The position numbers and the translations under genes are program-made. From a virus: a stretch of DNA of 23,599 bases. Positions 1 to 7,339 of this stretch are shown here, piece by piece; the stretch's first letter is position 1, and each line of letters opens with the position of its first letter. The notes under the pieces were generated by a model, which had not been told where the DNA came from, did no database searches, and was given only the letters and a program-made list of their open reading frames with translations. The stretch covers positions 1 through 23,599 of the IMG/VR virus record IMGVR_UViG_3300046467_000343; one strand, written 5' to 3'.

Positions 1-43
1 CGGTGGCTCCGCCCGATTGTTTCAGTTCCCACGGTTTTGGCAT
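1..43 (-). CDS. Start of a leftward virion gene, truncated by the window edge
   Basis: Only the first 14 codons are visible, reading MPKPWELKQSGGAT. The ATG (minus strand, bases 43-41) overlaps the TGA of the preceding coiled-coil gene in a TGATG arrangement, so it continues the same leftward operon and is probably translationally coupled. An N-terminus with KPWE is common in large internal virion proteins and virion-associated lysozymes of podoviruses, and those genes often follow the tail genes, but 14 residues are too few to assign a function. Confidence 0.6.
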   Translation of the reverse strand, partial: MPKPWELKQSGGAT

Positions 44-1098
44 CAGTTAAGTCTTTTCCAGTTGGCCTGTGTCTTGTATCCACCACCCATATAAATCCAG
101 ACCACGCCGTTCTCCACTTGCTGTATGCCGGGGTAGATCGCTTTCTGAACAACCTCTCCATTGGCTTGAGGAACATCTACAATATCCTCTGGCGGGTAAA
201 GGCGGCGCAGCTCCGCTGTTGCCTCCTCCTCGGTACTTCCATCGCCCATTAGATCAACCTTCTTTTTCCGCATCTCAACCTCCAGCCTTTTGTATGCCGT
301 TAAAGCATCGTTTGTGGTTTTGTAGCTTGCCGCTCTCTGCTTTATTTCGGGATCAGCGCTGTAAAGTGTGGTTGTGCCTGACTCGCTCCTTGTCACTCGT
401 TGGCTAGTTGTAGGCTTGAGCGGTGAAAACTTTTGGAGGTCTCCCCTAAACAGAGCCTCCTCTAGTTTGCCTGTTGAGAGGTTGATATAATCCTTTGCGT
501 TAATCCCTCTCTTTGCGGCATCCCTAAAATCCACCCCCATCTCCGCAGCGATTTTTGAACCGTGCGATAATGCTCTCAACTCCTGCGCTGTCCGCAGCTC
601 GGTAACCGCTGTTTCTGGGTTATCTCCAAAATGGGAAGAGAGGCCGAAGTTATCAACCAAGTCCTCAATATCGTCCCGACTCTTTTCAAGCCGGATATAG
701 TCTTTATTGCTTTTTCGTGAAGCCACATAGTTTTCCCGTATAGTAAATGCCTGCTTTTGCGCTGCGCCCACCAATCCGGGTGGCGGCATAGGGATGGGCT
801 TTTGCGAGACATAATCAGCACCGCCAATAAAGTTAGCCAGCGTTGAATTGTACTGCTTTGATAAGTCCAGCTGCACCGTCTGCTCGTTGTCATTATCTTC
901 TTGCTGGGTATAGTCATAGTCCAACTGTTTATTTAGAAGGTTCAGCCGAGCTATATTCGCGTTAGCCTGCTTCTCGCTAATGTCCAGCTGGCGGTTTGTC
1001 TGCGCTGCACGCTCGGCGAGGTTGGTGTGACGTACTCGCTGATCCGAGACGCGCAGTCCTAGCTCTGCTCCTTTGTAAAATTCGTCCATTTGTCCCAT
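43..1098 (-). CDS. Coiled-coil structural protein, probably an internal virion (ejection) protein
   Basis: A 351-aa protein that I do not recognise by family. Residues about 25-75 are rich in Q, N, L and K with a heptad-like pattern, suggesting a coiled coil, and much of the rest looks helical and charged. The C-terminal 25 residues are aromatic and Gly-rich (VVWIYMGGGYKTQANW) and may form a small beta element. It is the second-last gene seen in the leftward tail operon, behind the Gly-rich protein, a position where podoviruses keep internal core/ejection proteins; that role is inferred from position only. An in-frame ATG three codons downstream is an alternative start, and neither has a clear ribosome site. 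The stop overlaps the next gene. Confidence 0.75.
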   Translation of the reverse strand: MGQMDEFYKGAELGLRVSDQRVRHTNLAERAAQTNRQLDISEKQANANIARLNLLNKQLDYDYTQQEDNDNEQTVQLDLSKQYNSTLANFIGGADYVSQKPIPMPPPGLVGAAQKQAFTIRENYVASRKSNKDYIRLEKSRDDIEDLVDNFGLSSHFGDNPETAVTELRTAQELRALSHGSKIAAEMGVDFRDAAKRGINAKDYINLSTGKLEEALFRGDLQKFSPLKPTTSQRVTRSESGTTTLYSADPEIKQRAASYKTTNDALTAYKRLEVEMRKKKVDLMGDGSTEEEATAELRRLYPPEDIVDVPQANGEVVQKAIYPGIQQVENGVVWIYMGGGYKTQANWKRLN

Positions 1099-1113
1099 AA
1101 CTATAAATTCTTT

Positions 1114-1941
1114 TTACCAGCCGGGGGGTAGTGTCGAAGGGCGTGTGCCGTAGGCCGACCCACCGCTGCCAGTGAAGTTGTACATCGTTTGATTTGCTGG
1201 CCCAGCTACCGTAGCTGGCGATCCAGTTCCTCCAAACATATTGCCGAACATTCCGCCAATGCCCCCGCCGCCACCACCGCCTCCAAACATACCGCCAGCC
1301 ATCATACCTCCGACGCTCTGCATAGCCCCGCCTAGTTTATTGCCAAAGCTGTTAGCCGCTTTGGCTTTGGCCATCGCAACGGCGTTCTGGTGCGCGTAGC
1401 GGTTCTCGCCTATAGCGTTCTGTGTCCATTGAGCTGGGTTGACATACGATGCACCAACGCTCATCGGGTTCGCGACGGCTGTGCTGCGCACGGTGGACAG
1501 GAAAGGATTGAGCGCACCCAGCCCGCTTTGCGTCATCTGCATCTGGCTTAACCCAAGGTCGCGTGCCACGAGGTTGCGTCCAGCTTGACTACCACCCATA
1601 CCTCCAGCCATACCACCCTCGGCAGCTCGACGCATTATCATCCCTTGGTCTGCCATCGGCAGATCACCACGGATCATACTGCCAATCGCGCTGCCAGCTC
1701 CGCCAATTAGCTTGCCATAACCGGGCATAGCTTTCTCCAGATTGGCCATAAGTATGTCTTGGTCAGCTGCGCTGGTCTGTGCGGCCAGCTGCTTTGATTT
1801 GTCAAAGCTGGCTAAATTACTAGAGATCGAAGCGTCTTGCTCCTTCGCTTGGTCTATCTTTTCATACTTGGGAACTTTTGGCCCCTTTGAGAAAAGCCCG
1901 CCAAGGACTCCCATTGCTGCTCCAATTGCTTGTACTGCCAT
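1114..1941 (-). CDS. Gly/Ala/Met-rich structural protein
   Basis: A 275-aa protein with a hydrophobic, glycine-containing N-terminus (about residues 3-18), a central helical part, and a C-terminal third dominated by Gly and Met, including a run of eight glycines near residue 223. Such low-complexity Gly/Ala-rich proteins with an amphipathic start occur among podovirus internal virion or membrane-interacting ejection proteins. No catalytic motif is visible. It lies 4 bases after the adaptor-like gene and 15 bases before the coiled-coil gene, so it clearly belongs to the leftward tail operon. Function is inferred from composition and neighbours. Confidence 0.75.
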   Translation of the reverse strand: MAVQAIGAAMGVLGGLFSKGPKVPKYEKIDQAKEQDASISSNLASFDKSKQLAAQTSAADQDILMANLEKAMPGYGKLIGGAGSAIGSMIRGDLPMADQGMIMRRAAEGGMAGGMGGSQAGRNLVARDLGLSQMQMTQSGLGALNPFLSTVRSTAVANPMSVGASYVNPAQWTQNAIGENRYAHQNAVAMAKAKAANSFGNKLGGAMQSVGGMMAGGMFGGGGGGGGIGGMFGNMFGGTGSPATVAGPANQTMYNFTGSGGSAYGTRPSTLPPGW

Positions 1942-1945
1942 AGTG

Positions 1946-2953
1946 TTATATTACGCTTTCGATTCCCCCACCGCCGTGGGTATTTAGGTTAGTCATTTGT
2001 AAAACTGGAACAGCCCCATCCCCCATATGATTGGCGAGTTGATTCTGTAACGATTCAATTGCCAAGTTGCGGTACTCGGTGGCTGCTCCAAAGTCTCTGT
2101 TCTCCTCCAACTTGATAGCTACGGCCATATTCTTTATGGCGTACAGATCGCTAACCATCAGCACGTCCGTGTCATTGACAGCATTGATGAAGCGCAGCTT
2201 GGCTATGACTGTAACGGCGACCTTCTTGTCGGCTCCGTCCTCGCAGCCAGCTGCACCACCGAGGCTAGGGATGAGAGAGCGCCGGTAGCTGGGCAAAGTT
2301 TCGTCTGGCTCGTAAGTGGCAATGTCAACAAGTGTGGGAGTAGCGGCGACCAGCTCGTACATCTGGACATTCCCTTCGGTCGTGTCTTTCAGCACGCCTG
2401 TGATGCTTTTGAAGCTGGTGCTTGTGTCAGCGTACCCGTTTATGAGCGTCACTACCTCCCCGTCTTGGTATGTGGCCCCAGCTCCGCTTCCGCTTTTCAG
2501 CGTCCTCACCCAGTTGTCGTTGCTGTCATAGCCTTGAACGGTAATTTTCTTACCAGCGTCAGCTTCGAGGAATGCGTAAATTCTTACCGGCTTACCAGCC
2601 CCGCTCATATCTTTATGCGTGGGCGATTCGCCTCTATCAAGCAGTTGGTATCCAACATTGTCCTTATTGTCCAGCAGGCCGTAGCCGCTTTCGACAAACT
2701 CAAACCAGCCGTTGCGAACTACACCAACATTCTCTGATACAGCTACCGTCTCGATAGTCTCGATCTGGCGGGGCCACGCGATGCACCCGCTGGTCGCGCA
2801 GATGTTGAACCGTCCGTATGTTCCCTTCCACTTTCCGCTCTCGACAAGACGCCGTTGCGCCTCGTTGATGTACTCGGTAGTACGGGCGTCGGTGGCGCAA
2901 AGATTGAGATGCTTTGCGATGCGTGTCTTTGCTGTGCCGAGATTAACCTTCAT
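1946..2953 (-). CDS. Head-to-tail adaptor / tail tubular protein A-like
   Basis: A 335-aa protein. The first 80 residues (helical start, EYINEAQRRLVESGKWKG, then an IAWPRQIETIE segment) resemble the opening of podovirus tail adaptor proteins of the T7 gp11 / P22 gp4 general type, where an N-terminal helical bundle contacts the portal and a beta region follows. The C-terminal 70 residues are again helical (DLYAIKNMAVAIKLEENRDF). The middle (about 90-230) is beta-rich and longer than in T7 gp11, which is about 200 aa. The ATG shares one base with the stop of the collar gene (TAATG), so the two are coupled. The assignment rests on pattern and operon position, not on a search. Confidence 0.65.
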   Translation of the reverse strand: MKVNLGTAKTRIAKHLNLCATDARTTEYINEAQRRLVESGKWKGTYGRFNICATSGCIAWPRQIETIETVAVSENVGVVRNGWFEFVESGYGLLDNKDNVGYQLLDRGESPTHKDMSGAGKPVRIYAFLEADAGKKITVQGYDSNDNWVRTLKSGSGAGATYQDGEVVTLINGYADTSTSFKSITGVLKDTTEGNVQMYELVAATPTLVDIATYEPDETLPSYRRSLIPSLGGAAGCEDGADKKVAVTVIAKLRFINAVNDTDVLMVSDLYAIKNMAVAIKLEENRDFGAATEYRNLAIESLQNQLANHMGDGAVPVLQMTNLNTHGGGGIESVI

Positions 2954-3648
2954 TAGACGGTGTAATAAATCCTAGATGTGCGCTTAATAAAGTAGACGCC
3001 GTAGTAGGGCGGGAGGTTGGTGAATGATTCTGACGTTTGGCTGGAACCAGCCGTAATCATTCCGTTGACTGTTCTTGACCCAGCTATGAATGTACCTTCT
3101 CCTTCGTGCTGGTTAGCTCCTACGTTTTTGAGTGTGCGTTCGGTGTGGTTAAGATCGTGGACGTGCGGCGGTAAGTTCTTTTCTTCCAGCGTTGTATTCT
3201 TTTCGCCGCCCGTATCTGTTACCGCAGCAGCAAAATCGCCAACACCAACTGGGAACCTCGCAGACATATCTATGTCTACTGTCCAGAACGGCCCCGCCAT
3301 ATCCTTTGCTGTGCCGCTCTCGCCGCCGTCGTATGTTTCCAGCGCAACCTCTGACCCGACCCACATCTGTCTCACATTACCGCCCGCCGGAATGGAGTGC
3401 TTTGAAACCCATTCGCCGTCTACAAAAGAATATAGCCGATCTGGCTTCCCCCCTATTGTCCTTATCCACGGGCGGTCTTGATCGTCCACGGCGGGCGTTG
3501 AGTCGCCGTAGTTAAACAAGCTGTAACCACCCGCGACGTAGGCGGTGGTGTTGTTTATAAACGTGTTGTAAAGCTGCTGTATGCTTTCAAAGCACGTCTC
3601 GGTCGGGACTGAACCCGCTTGGAGAATTACTTGCTGGTTAGATGCCAT
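2953..3648 (-). CDS. Phage tail-collar domain protein (short tail fibre)
   Basis: A 231-aa protein. Its C-terminal 100 residues show the tail-collar signature: RFPVGVGD (131-138), NLPPHVHDLNH (158-168) and a closing block NLPPYYGVYFIKRT (211-224). These are the hallmarks of short tail fibre / microcystin-dependent-type proteins, where His and backbone loops build a metal-threaded trimeric tip. The N-terminal 130 residues probably attach it to the tail. It follows a 36-aa ORF in the leftward tail operon. The sequence just upstream of the ATG (AAGGA, then TAGGAT) is a plausible ribosome site. It is likely one of three surface proteins that contact the host in this window. Confidence 0.85.
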   Translation of the reverse strand: MASNQQVILQAGSVPTETCFESIQQLYNTFINNTTAYVAGGYSLFNYGDSTPAVDDQDRPWIRTIGGKPDRLYSFVDGEWVSKHSIPAGGNVRQMWVGSEVALETYDGGESGTAKDMAGPFWTVDIDMSARFPVGVGDFAAAVTDTGGEKNTTLEEKNLPPHVHDLNHTERTLKNVGANQHEGEGTFIAGSRTVNGMITAGSSQTSESFTNLPPYYGVYFIKRTSRIYYTV

Positions 3649-3651
3649 ATC

Positions 3652-3762
3652 CTAAAGTTCCTTCTGTGTGTCGTTGCAGCTGCCCGTGATGCTGTAAGTG
3701 TACCGCGTGTTCGCGCTCGCATTAGCGCAGCTGATTATTAGTTCTGTGTAAGTAATGTTCAT
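3652..3762 (-). CDS. Possible 36-aa protein between nozzle and collar genes
   Basis: The 117-base gap between the 815-aa gene and the collar gene is filled almost exactly by an ATG-started ORF of 36 codons, beginning MNITYTELIISCANASANTR and ending TAG. It starts 3 bases after the upstream stop and ends 3 bases before the collar ATG. The residues (T, Y, S, N, two Cys) resemble a beta hairpin more than random translation. No strong ribosome site is seen and there is no recognisable family. The tight fit argues for a real gene, but the length makes chance possible. Confidence 0.4.
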   Translation of the reverse strand: MNITYTELIISCANASANTRYTYSITGSCNDTQKEL

Positions 3763-3765
3763 AAA

Positions 3766-6213
3766 TTATACGCAATTACCCACCGTACCACAGTCACCAT
3801 ATGGCTCTTCCACGATTGGGTAGGCGTGCAGTCTGAAAGTCTTTATTCGTGCGTGGCCAACCCACTCGATGCGTGAGGAGAACTCGTAACCGTTTCGCAT
3901 TGGCACACCGTTAGTAGCCTCACAATCGTCAGCTGGTTGTGGTAGCCGCATTCTTGATCGGTACTGTGGCTTGTAATTCTTTAGTGTGAGGCACGAACCA
4001 GCGACAGGGTTGCACGTCTCCGCTTTCGCGCACTCTGTCCAGCTGTTCCAATCCACCCAAGCTGGGTACTGGTTTGGCTTGTAGCGAATAGTGAAGTCCA
4101 CCTCGCCACGAAGGTCATCGACCCACATCTCCCCGTACTCAAGCTGCTTCATCTCGAGCGGGTTTTCAAAGCTGTAGCTGGGTGTTTCGATATAGCAACC
4201 GATGCGGCTACTGTCCGCGTCCTTTATCCCGTCTTTTGTCAGCTCCCACAGCTGGATGTTGCAGCTGCTATTCAAATGGAATACGAAACACCGTTCCTCC
4301 GCCTTGATCTCGGCGGTAAGTATTTGCAAGAAGTTCAACCCTGTCCAAAGACCCTCCCAAGCTGGCGGCATCTTATCGCCCGTTCCTCCAACGGTGTCAA
4401 AGTCAAGTGGGGCAATGCCCCGAAAATACACCCCTTGCGATGTGTTCTGCGGCGTGACCGTTGTGAGCAGGCGGTTATCGAAAAGAACAACGCTGGTGCG
4501 CTGCGCTATCTCGTGATCCTTCTCATCGCGCAGTACCGGCCCGATCTCGCGACTCACGGGAATCTGCCCGTACTCCTGCCACTCGCGGCGGCTGGAGATG
4601 TAGCTGCGTATTCCGTCTGGCGCACGGTAGAACATATCACCGTTGACCAAAGCGCAGCTGCGGTCGCTGACGGAGCCGTAGTTGATTGCCACGATACGGA
4701 CTGTGGGATACTCCAGATTCTTCCAGCTGTCGCGGCTGGTCGGCACGTTGACCGCAAACACAGCGCGAGACGTGTGAACCAGCAGCTCGCCTTGCCCGAG
4801 GCTTGAGTCTGGCTGGTTCATAAACCGCATTGCCGTGATGTCGCCGGTGTCCAGCGGGACAGCGAACGCGCCGCCCTCTGCGATGTAGGTGTTCTCTGTA
4901 AATTTAATAACGTCGGTCGGGCCACCAACGATGTCGCCAGCAACAAACTCACGCCCACGCGCTACCCACAACCGACCATTCCCGTAGGCCATCACTTTGC
5001 CGGTGGGAACCTCGTCGCCGGACGGGTTGGCTCTGCGGGAGGTTGCGCCGTCAAAGATGATAGCGGCTGACTCACCGTTTTGTATGATGAGATAATGCTC
5101 GGCTTGCTGGAAGTAGGACACCTCGATGTCCGATGCGTTCGGATCGTAGATAGTCTCCCCAAGGCTGTTAACACCGTTGGTTGGGGTGATGTCCTGCACC
5201 ATCCCCGTCTCCGTGTTGATCTTATAGATGTGGCCACCTATGGAGGTGACTAGGTAACTGTTTTTCCCGTGGTTATAGCTGTACGCCCCTTGGAACCGAT
5301 CTGTCTCGAACGCTGCCTTAATCCTCTCGTCTGACTCGTCGATGGTAGCCAGCTCAAACATAGTTGTAGACACCTCGCCCGTGCCGGTTGACCCTGTGTC
5401 GCCAACTAATAAAATTTCGACAGGATGCGTTCCTCCGTCTAGGTCAATGTTTGCTTGGCTGGACGAGTTTGTAATTATCCTCAACTCCCCGCCATTCAAA
5501 TTGATTGTGTAAGTTTTGACCCCGTTTTCAATCACTTGCTGGTCGCCAGCTGCGTTTGTTAAATACCAATCGTTTGAGTTTGCGAAGTTAGAACCGGCTT
5601 CCAGTTTGATTGTGACTACATCTAGGTTGTCTGGGTTCAGCCATTTAATACCAATGCCAGAAGCGAAAGTGCCTACCCCAGTTCGGTTCGCCATCTCCAG
5701 TATATTGTCCTCAACACTTAACGCGGCTGGGTCTTCTAGAAGCGAACCCACGGTAGACCAATCGTCGTATGCAGAGTTAAACGCAGACGGGGAGGCGGCA
5801 TCTATCCCCCAGTCTGCGGCGTCAGTCTCGTCGTTTTGGTTTGAGCCAGATGATCCAGACCCACTGCTTGCGTCACCCCAGCTGGGGGTTGTGCCTGTTG
5901 CGGTGAAGATCGTGCTTACGTTATTGTTAGCTGCACCAACACCAGTAACGTCAAAGCCTGTTCCGGTCTTTGTGATCTTGTACTTCTTGCCAATGACAAG
6001 TGTGCCGCTGTTAATCAGCTTGAACGATCTGTCGAACTCAAGAGGAATGTTAACGAAGGAGGGGCGCGTCTTTGCGTAGCCGCCGCGCATTGTCACGTTG
6101 CCAGCGAAGGAGGCTTGGTTGCGGGCCAGCAAACTAGGCGACCGGCCAGCATCCACGCCGCGTTCCAGCGTAAGGAACCCGTCGCTAATCCGCTGGCGGT
6201 CGATTACTGGCAT
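3766..6213 (-). CDS. Tail nozzle / tail tubular protein B-like, with inserted domain
   Basis: An 815-aa protein, close to the length of T7 gp12 (about 790 aa). The N-terminus (GFLTLERGVDAGRSPSLL, then RGGYAKTRPSF at 43-53) is typical of podovirus nozzle-type proteins, and residues about 300-560 contain repeated beta blades (SYLVTSIGGHIYKIN, HYLIIQNGESAAIIFDG, MAYGNGRLWVARG) fitting a beta-propeller-like barrel. Residues about 65-295 look like an insertion: they begin with a YKI-G-GFDVTGVGA-F-ATG pattern, pass through a Ser/Gly/Asp linker (113-132), then a beta-sandwich-like stretch. The ATG shares one base with the stop of the fibre gene (TAATG). The protein is expected to form the distal tail tube through which DNA leaves. 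Confidence 0.75.
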   Translation of the reverse strand: MPVIDRQRISDGFLTLERGVDAGRSPSLLARNQASFAGNVTMRGGYAKTRPSFVNIPLEFDRSFKLINSGTLVIGKKYKITKTGTGFDVTGVGAANNNVSTIFTATGTTPSWGDASSGSGSSGSNQNDETDAADWGIDAASPSAFNSAYDDWSTVGSLLEDPAALSVEDNILEMANRTGVGTFASGIGIKWLNPDNLDVVTIKLEAGSNFANSNDWYLTNAAGDQQVIENGVKTYTINLNGGELRIITNSSSQANIDLDGGTHPVEILLVGDTGSTGTGEVSTTMFELATIDESDERIKAAFETDRFQGAYSYNHGKNSYLVTSIGGHIYKINTETGMVQDITPTNGVNSLGETIYDPNASDIEVSYFQQAEHYLIIQNGESAAIIFDGATSRRANPSGDEVPTGKVMAYGNGRLWVARGREFVAGDIVGGPTDVIKFTENTYIAEGGAFAVPLDTGDITAMRFMNQPDSSLGQGELLVHTSRAVFAVNVPTSRDSWKNLEYPTVRIVAINYGSVSDRSCALVNGDMFYRAPDGIRSYISSRREWQEYGQIPVSREIGPVLRDEKDHEIAQRTSVVLFDNRLLTTVTPQNTSQGVYFRGIAPLDFDTVGGTGDKMPPAWEGLWTGLNFLQILTAEIKAEERCFVFHLNSSCNIQLWELTKDGIKDADSSRIGCYIETPSYSFENPLEMKQLEYGEMWVDDLRGEVDFTIRYKPNQYPAWVDWNSWTECAKAETCNPVAGSCLTLKNYKPQYRSRMRLPQPADDCEATNGVPMRNGYEFSSRIEWVGHARIKTFRLHAYPIVEEPYGDCGTVGNCV

Positions 6214-7256
6214 TAGGCGAAGATGGCAAAAGTAAACTCTTTGGTCGTGGCTGTGGCGGGTAACTGGACAGTCATCGCCGACGTGGTAATCGAGGCGACA
6301 TATAAGCCAACGCCGTTGGCATCATTTGGTGTCAGCATAGCCTTTGGGAACGATGAGGTTATGCTCGTGGTGAAATTAACCGTAACAACGTGTGTACTCA
6401 ACGTTGGCACTCCCGCACAGTTCGTAGGCGTTCCGTTGTAAGCTACAGAGGGACTGCCCGAGGTTGTGTAGATCACACGCCCCATCGCCTCCACATTAAC
6501 ATCGCTGGCAGTGACGGTGGCCCATTGCGGAGCGTTTGACCCCCCTTGCTCAAGCCGCTGCCCTGTGACTCCTTTTGCCAACCTAACCCACGCACTGCCG
6601 TTCCAATAGGCAATATCCCCAGCGGCTCCGCCAGCGTTAGCTATGCCCGCCAGAGGCAACTGGCCGCTGGTTGTAACGGTGTTAAGTGCGAGCGTCCCAC
6701 CGAGGTCGCTGTACTGGACAGTATCCCACGCTATCCCAGCCGTGGCGCTGCTGTCAGCGCCGAGGAACTTGTTGTTGGCCCCTACCGCCAACGCGATGTT
6801 CAGGGTGCTGTAGGTGGCTAGACCGCCTTTGGCCAGAGTTGGCAAACCCGATCCAGCTACACCAGCTGCGCCGGTATCACCCTTAACTCCAGCCGCGCTG
6901 ACTGTGCTTGAGCCAGCAACGGTAGCCCCGACGGCTGCATTTGTAGGTACTGCGTAAAGGTTCCTGACCGTGATTGATATGGCAGATGTGACAACTGTAA
7001 CCTCAAAGTAACCACCACCACTCACATACAAAGCCTGTCCGACAGACATCCAGCCCGAGTCGCTCACCGCAACCACAACCGTCGAGCTGACGGCTGGCAT
7101 TGTGAACGAAGCGGTTGTCGTGGTGTAGGCGCTTGACCCATTCGTACCGTTTGACCCAGCTGCGCCAGCTGCGCCAGTTGCGCCAGCTACGTTTGTGGAG
7201 GAGGTGGAGCAAGTTGTTTCGCAGCAGTCGGTGTTTTGATTTAAGGTGATAGCCAT
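6213..7256 (-). CDS. Collagen-like tail fibre protein
   Basis: A 347-aa protein and the first gene of the leftward operon. A Cys-rich start (CCETTC at 11-16) is followed by Gly-X-Y collagen-type triplets (about 24-42) and a second triplet block about residue 125, features of trimeric phage fibres. The rest is Ala/Thr/Val-rich beta sequence, with fibre-type phrases such as GDIAYWNGSAWVRLAKG (about 213-229), ending in a hydrophobic beta strand. It probably attaches to the tail and contacts the host. The ATG directly abuts the palindromic divergent promoter region, and no ribosome site is visible upstream. The DNA of the first triplet block contains short tandem copies of GCGCCAGCT (7155-7190). 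Confidence 0.75.
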   Translation of the reverse strand: MAITLNQNTDCCETTCSTSSTNVAGATGAAGAAGSNGTNGSSAYTTTTASFTMPAVSSTVVVAVSDSGWMSVGQALYVSGGGYFEVTVVTSAISITVRNLYAVPTNAAVGATVAGSSTVSAAGVKGDTGAAGVAGSGLPTLAKGGLATYSTLNIALAVGANNKFLGADSSATAGIAWDTVQYSDLGGTLALNTVTTSGQLPLAGIANAGGAAGDIAYWNGSAWVRLAKGVTGQRLEQGGSNAPQWATVTASDVNVEAMGRVIYTTSGSPSVAYNGTPTNCAGVPTLSTHVVTVNFTTSITSSFPKAMLTPNDANGVGLYVASITTSAMTVQLPATATTKEFTFAIFA

Positions 7257-7339
7257 TGTTTGACAGTTTGCAAAAGTTGTGAGGTATATTTTCCCTCGTA
7301 AGGGAGTATAACCTCAACATACCCCCTTATTGTCAAACA
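7257..7339. promoter_or_regulatory. Divergent promoter region built as a concentric quasi-palindrome
   Basis: Between the leftward fibre gene and the rightward terminase lie nested inverted repeats sharing one centre near 7298: TGTTTGACA (7257-7265) with TGTCAAACA (7331-7339); GAGGTATA (7281-7288) with TATAACCTC (7307-7315); TCCCT (7292-7296) with AGGGA (7301-7305). Each outer arm contains TTGACA. On the plus strand TTGACA (7260-7265) is followed after 19 bases by TATATT (7285-7290). On the minus strand TTGACA (7336-7331) is followed after 20 bases by TATACT (7310-7305). A sigma70-type promoter pair is the simplest reading, though the spacing is longer than the usual 17. TCAAAC-A-GTTTGA (7333-7345) is a further perfect short palindrome overlapping the terminase start. 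Confidence 0.6.

Noticed and set aside
5516-6079. 187-codon plus-strand frame within the nozzle-like gene
   Set aside because: It is antisense to a gene with nozzle-type N-terminal motifs; no start signal or domain.
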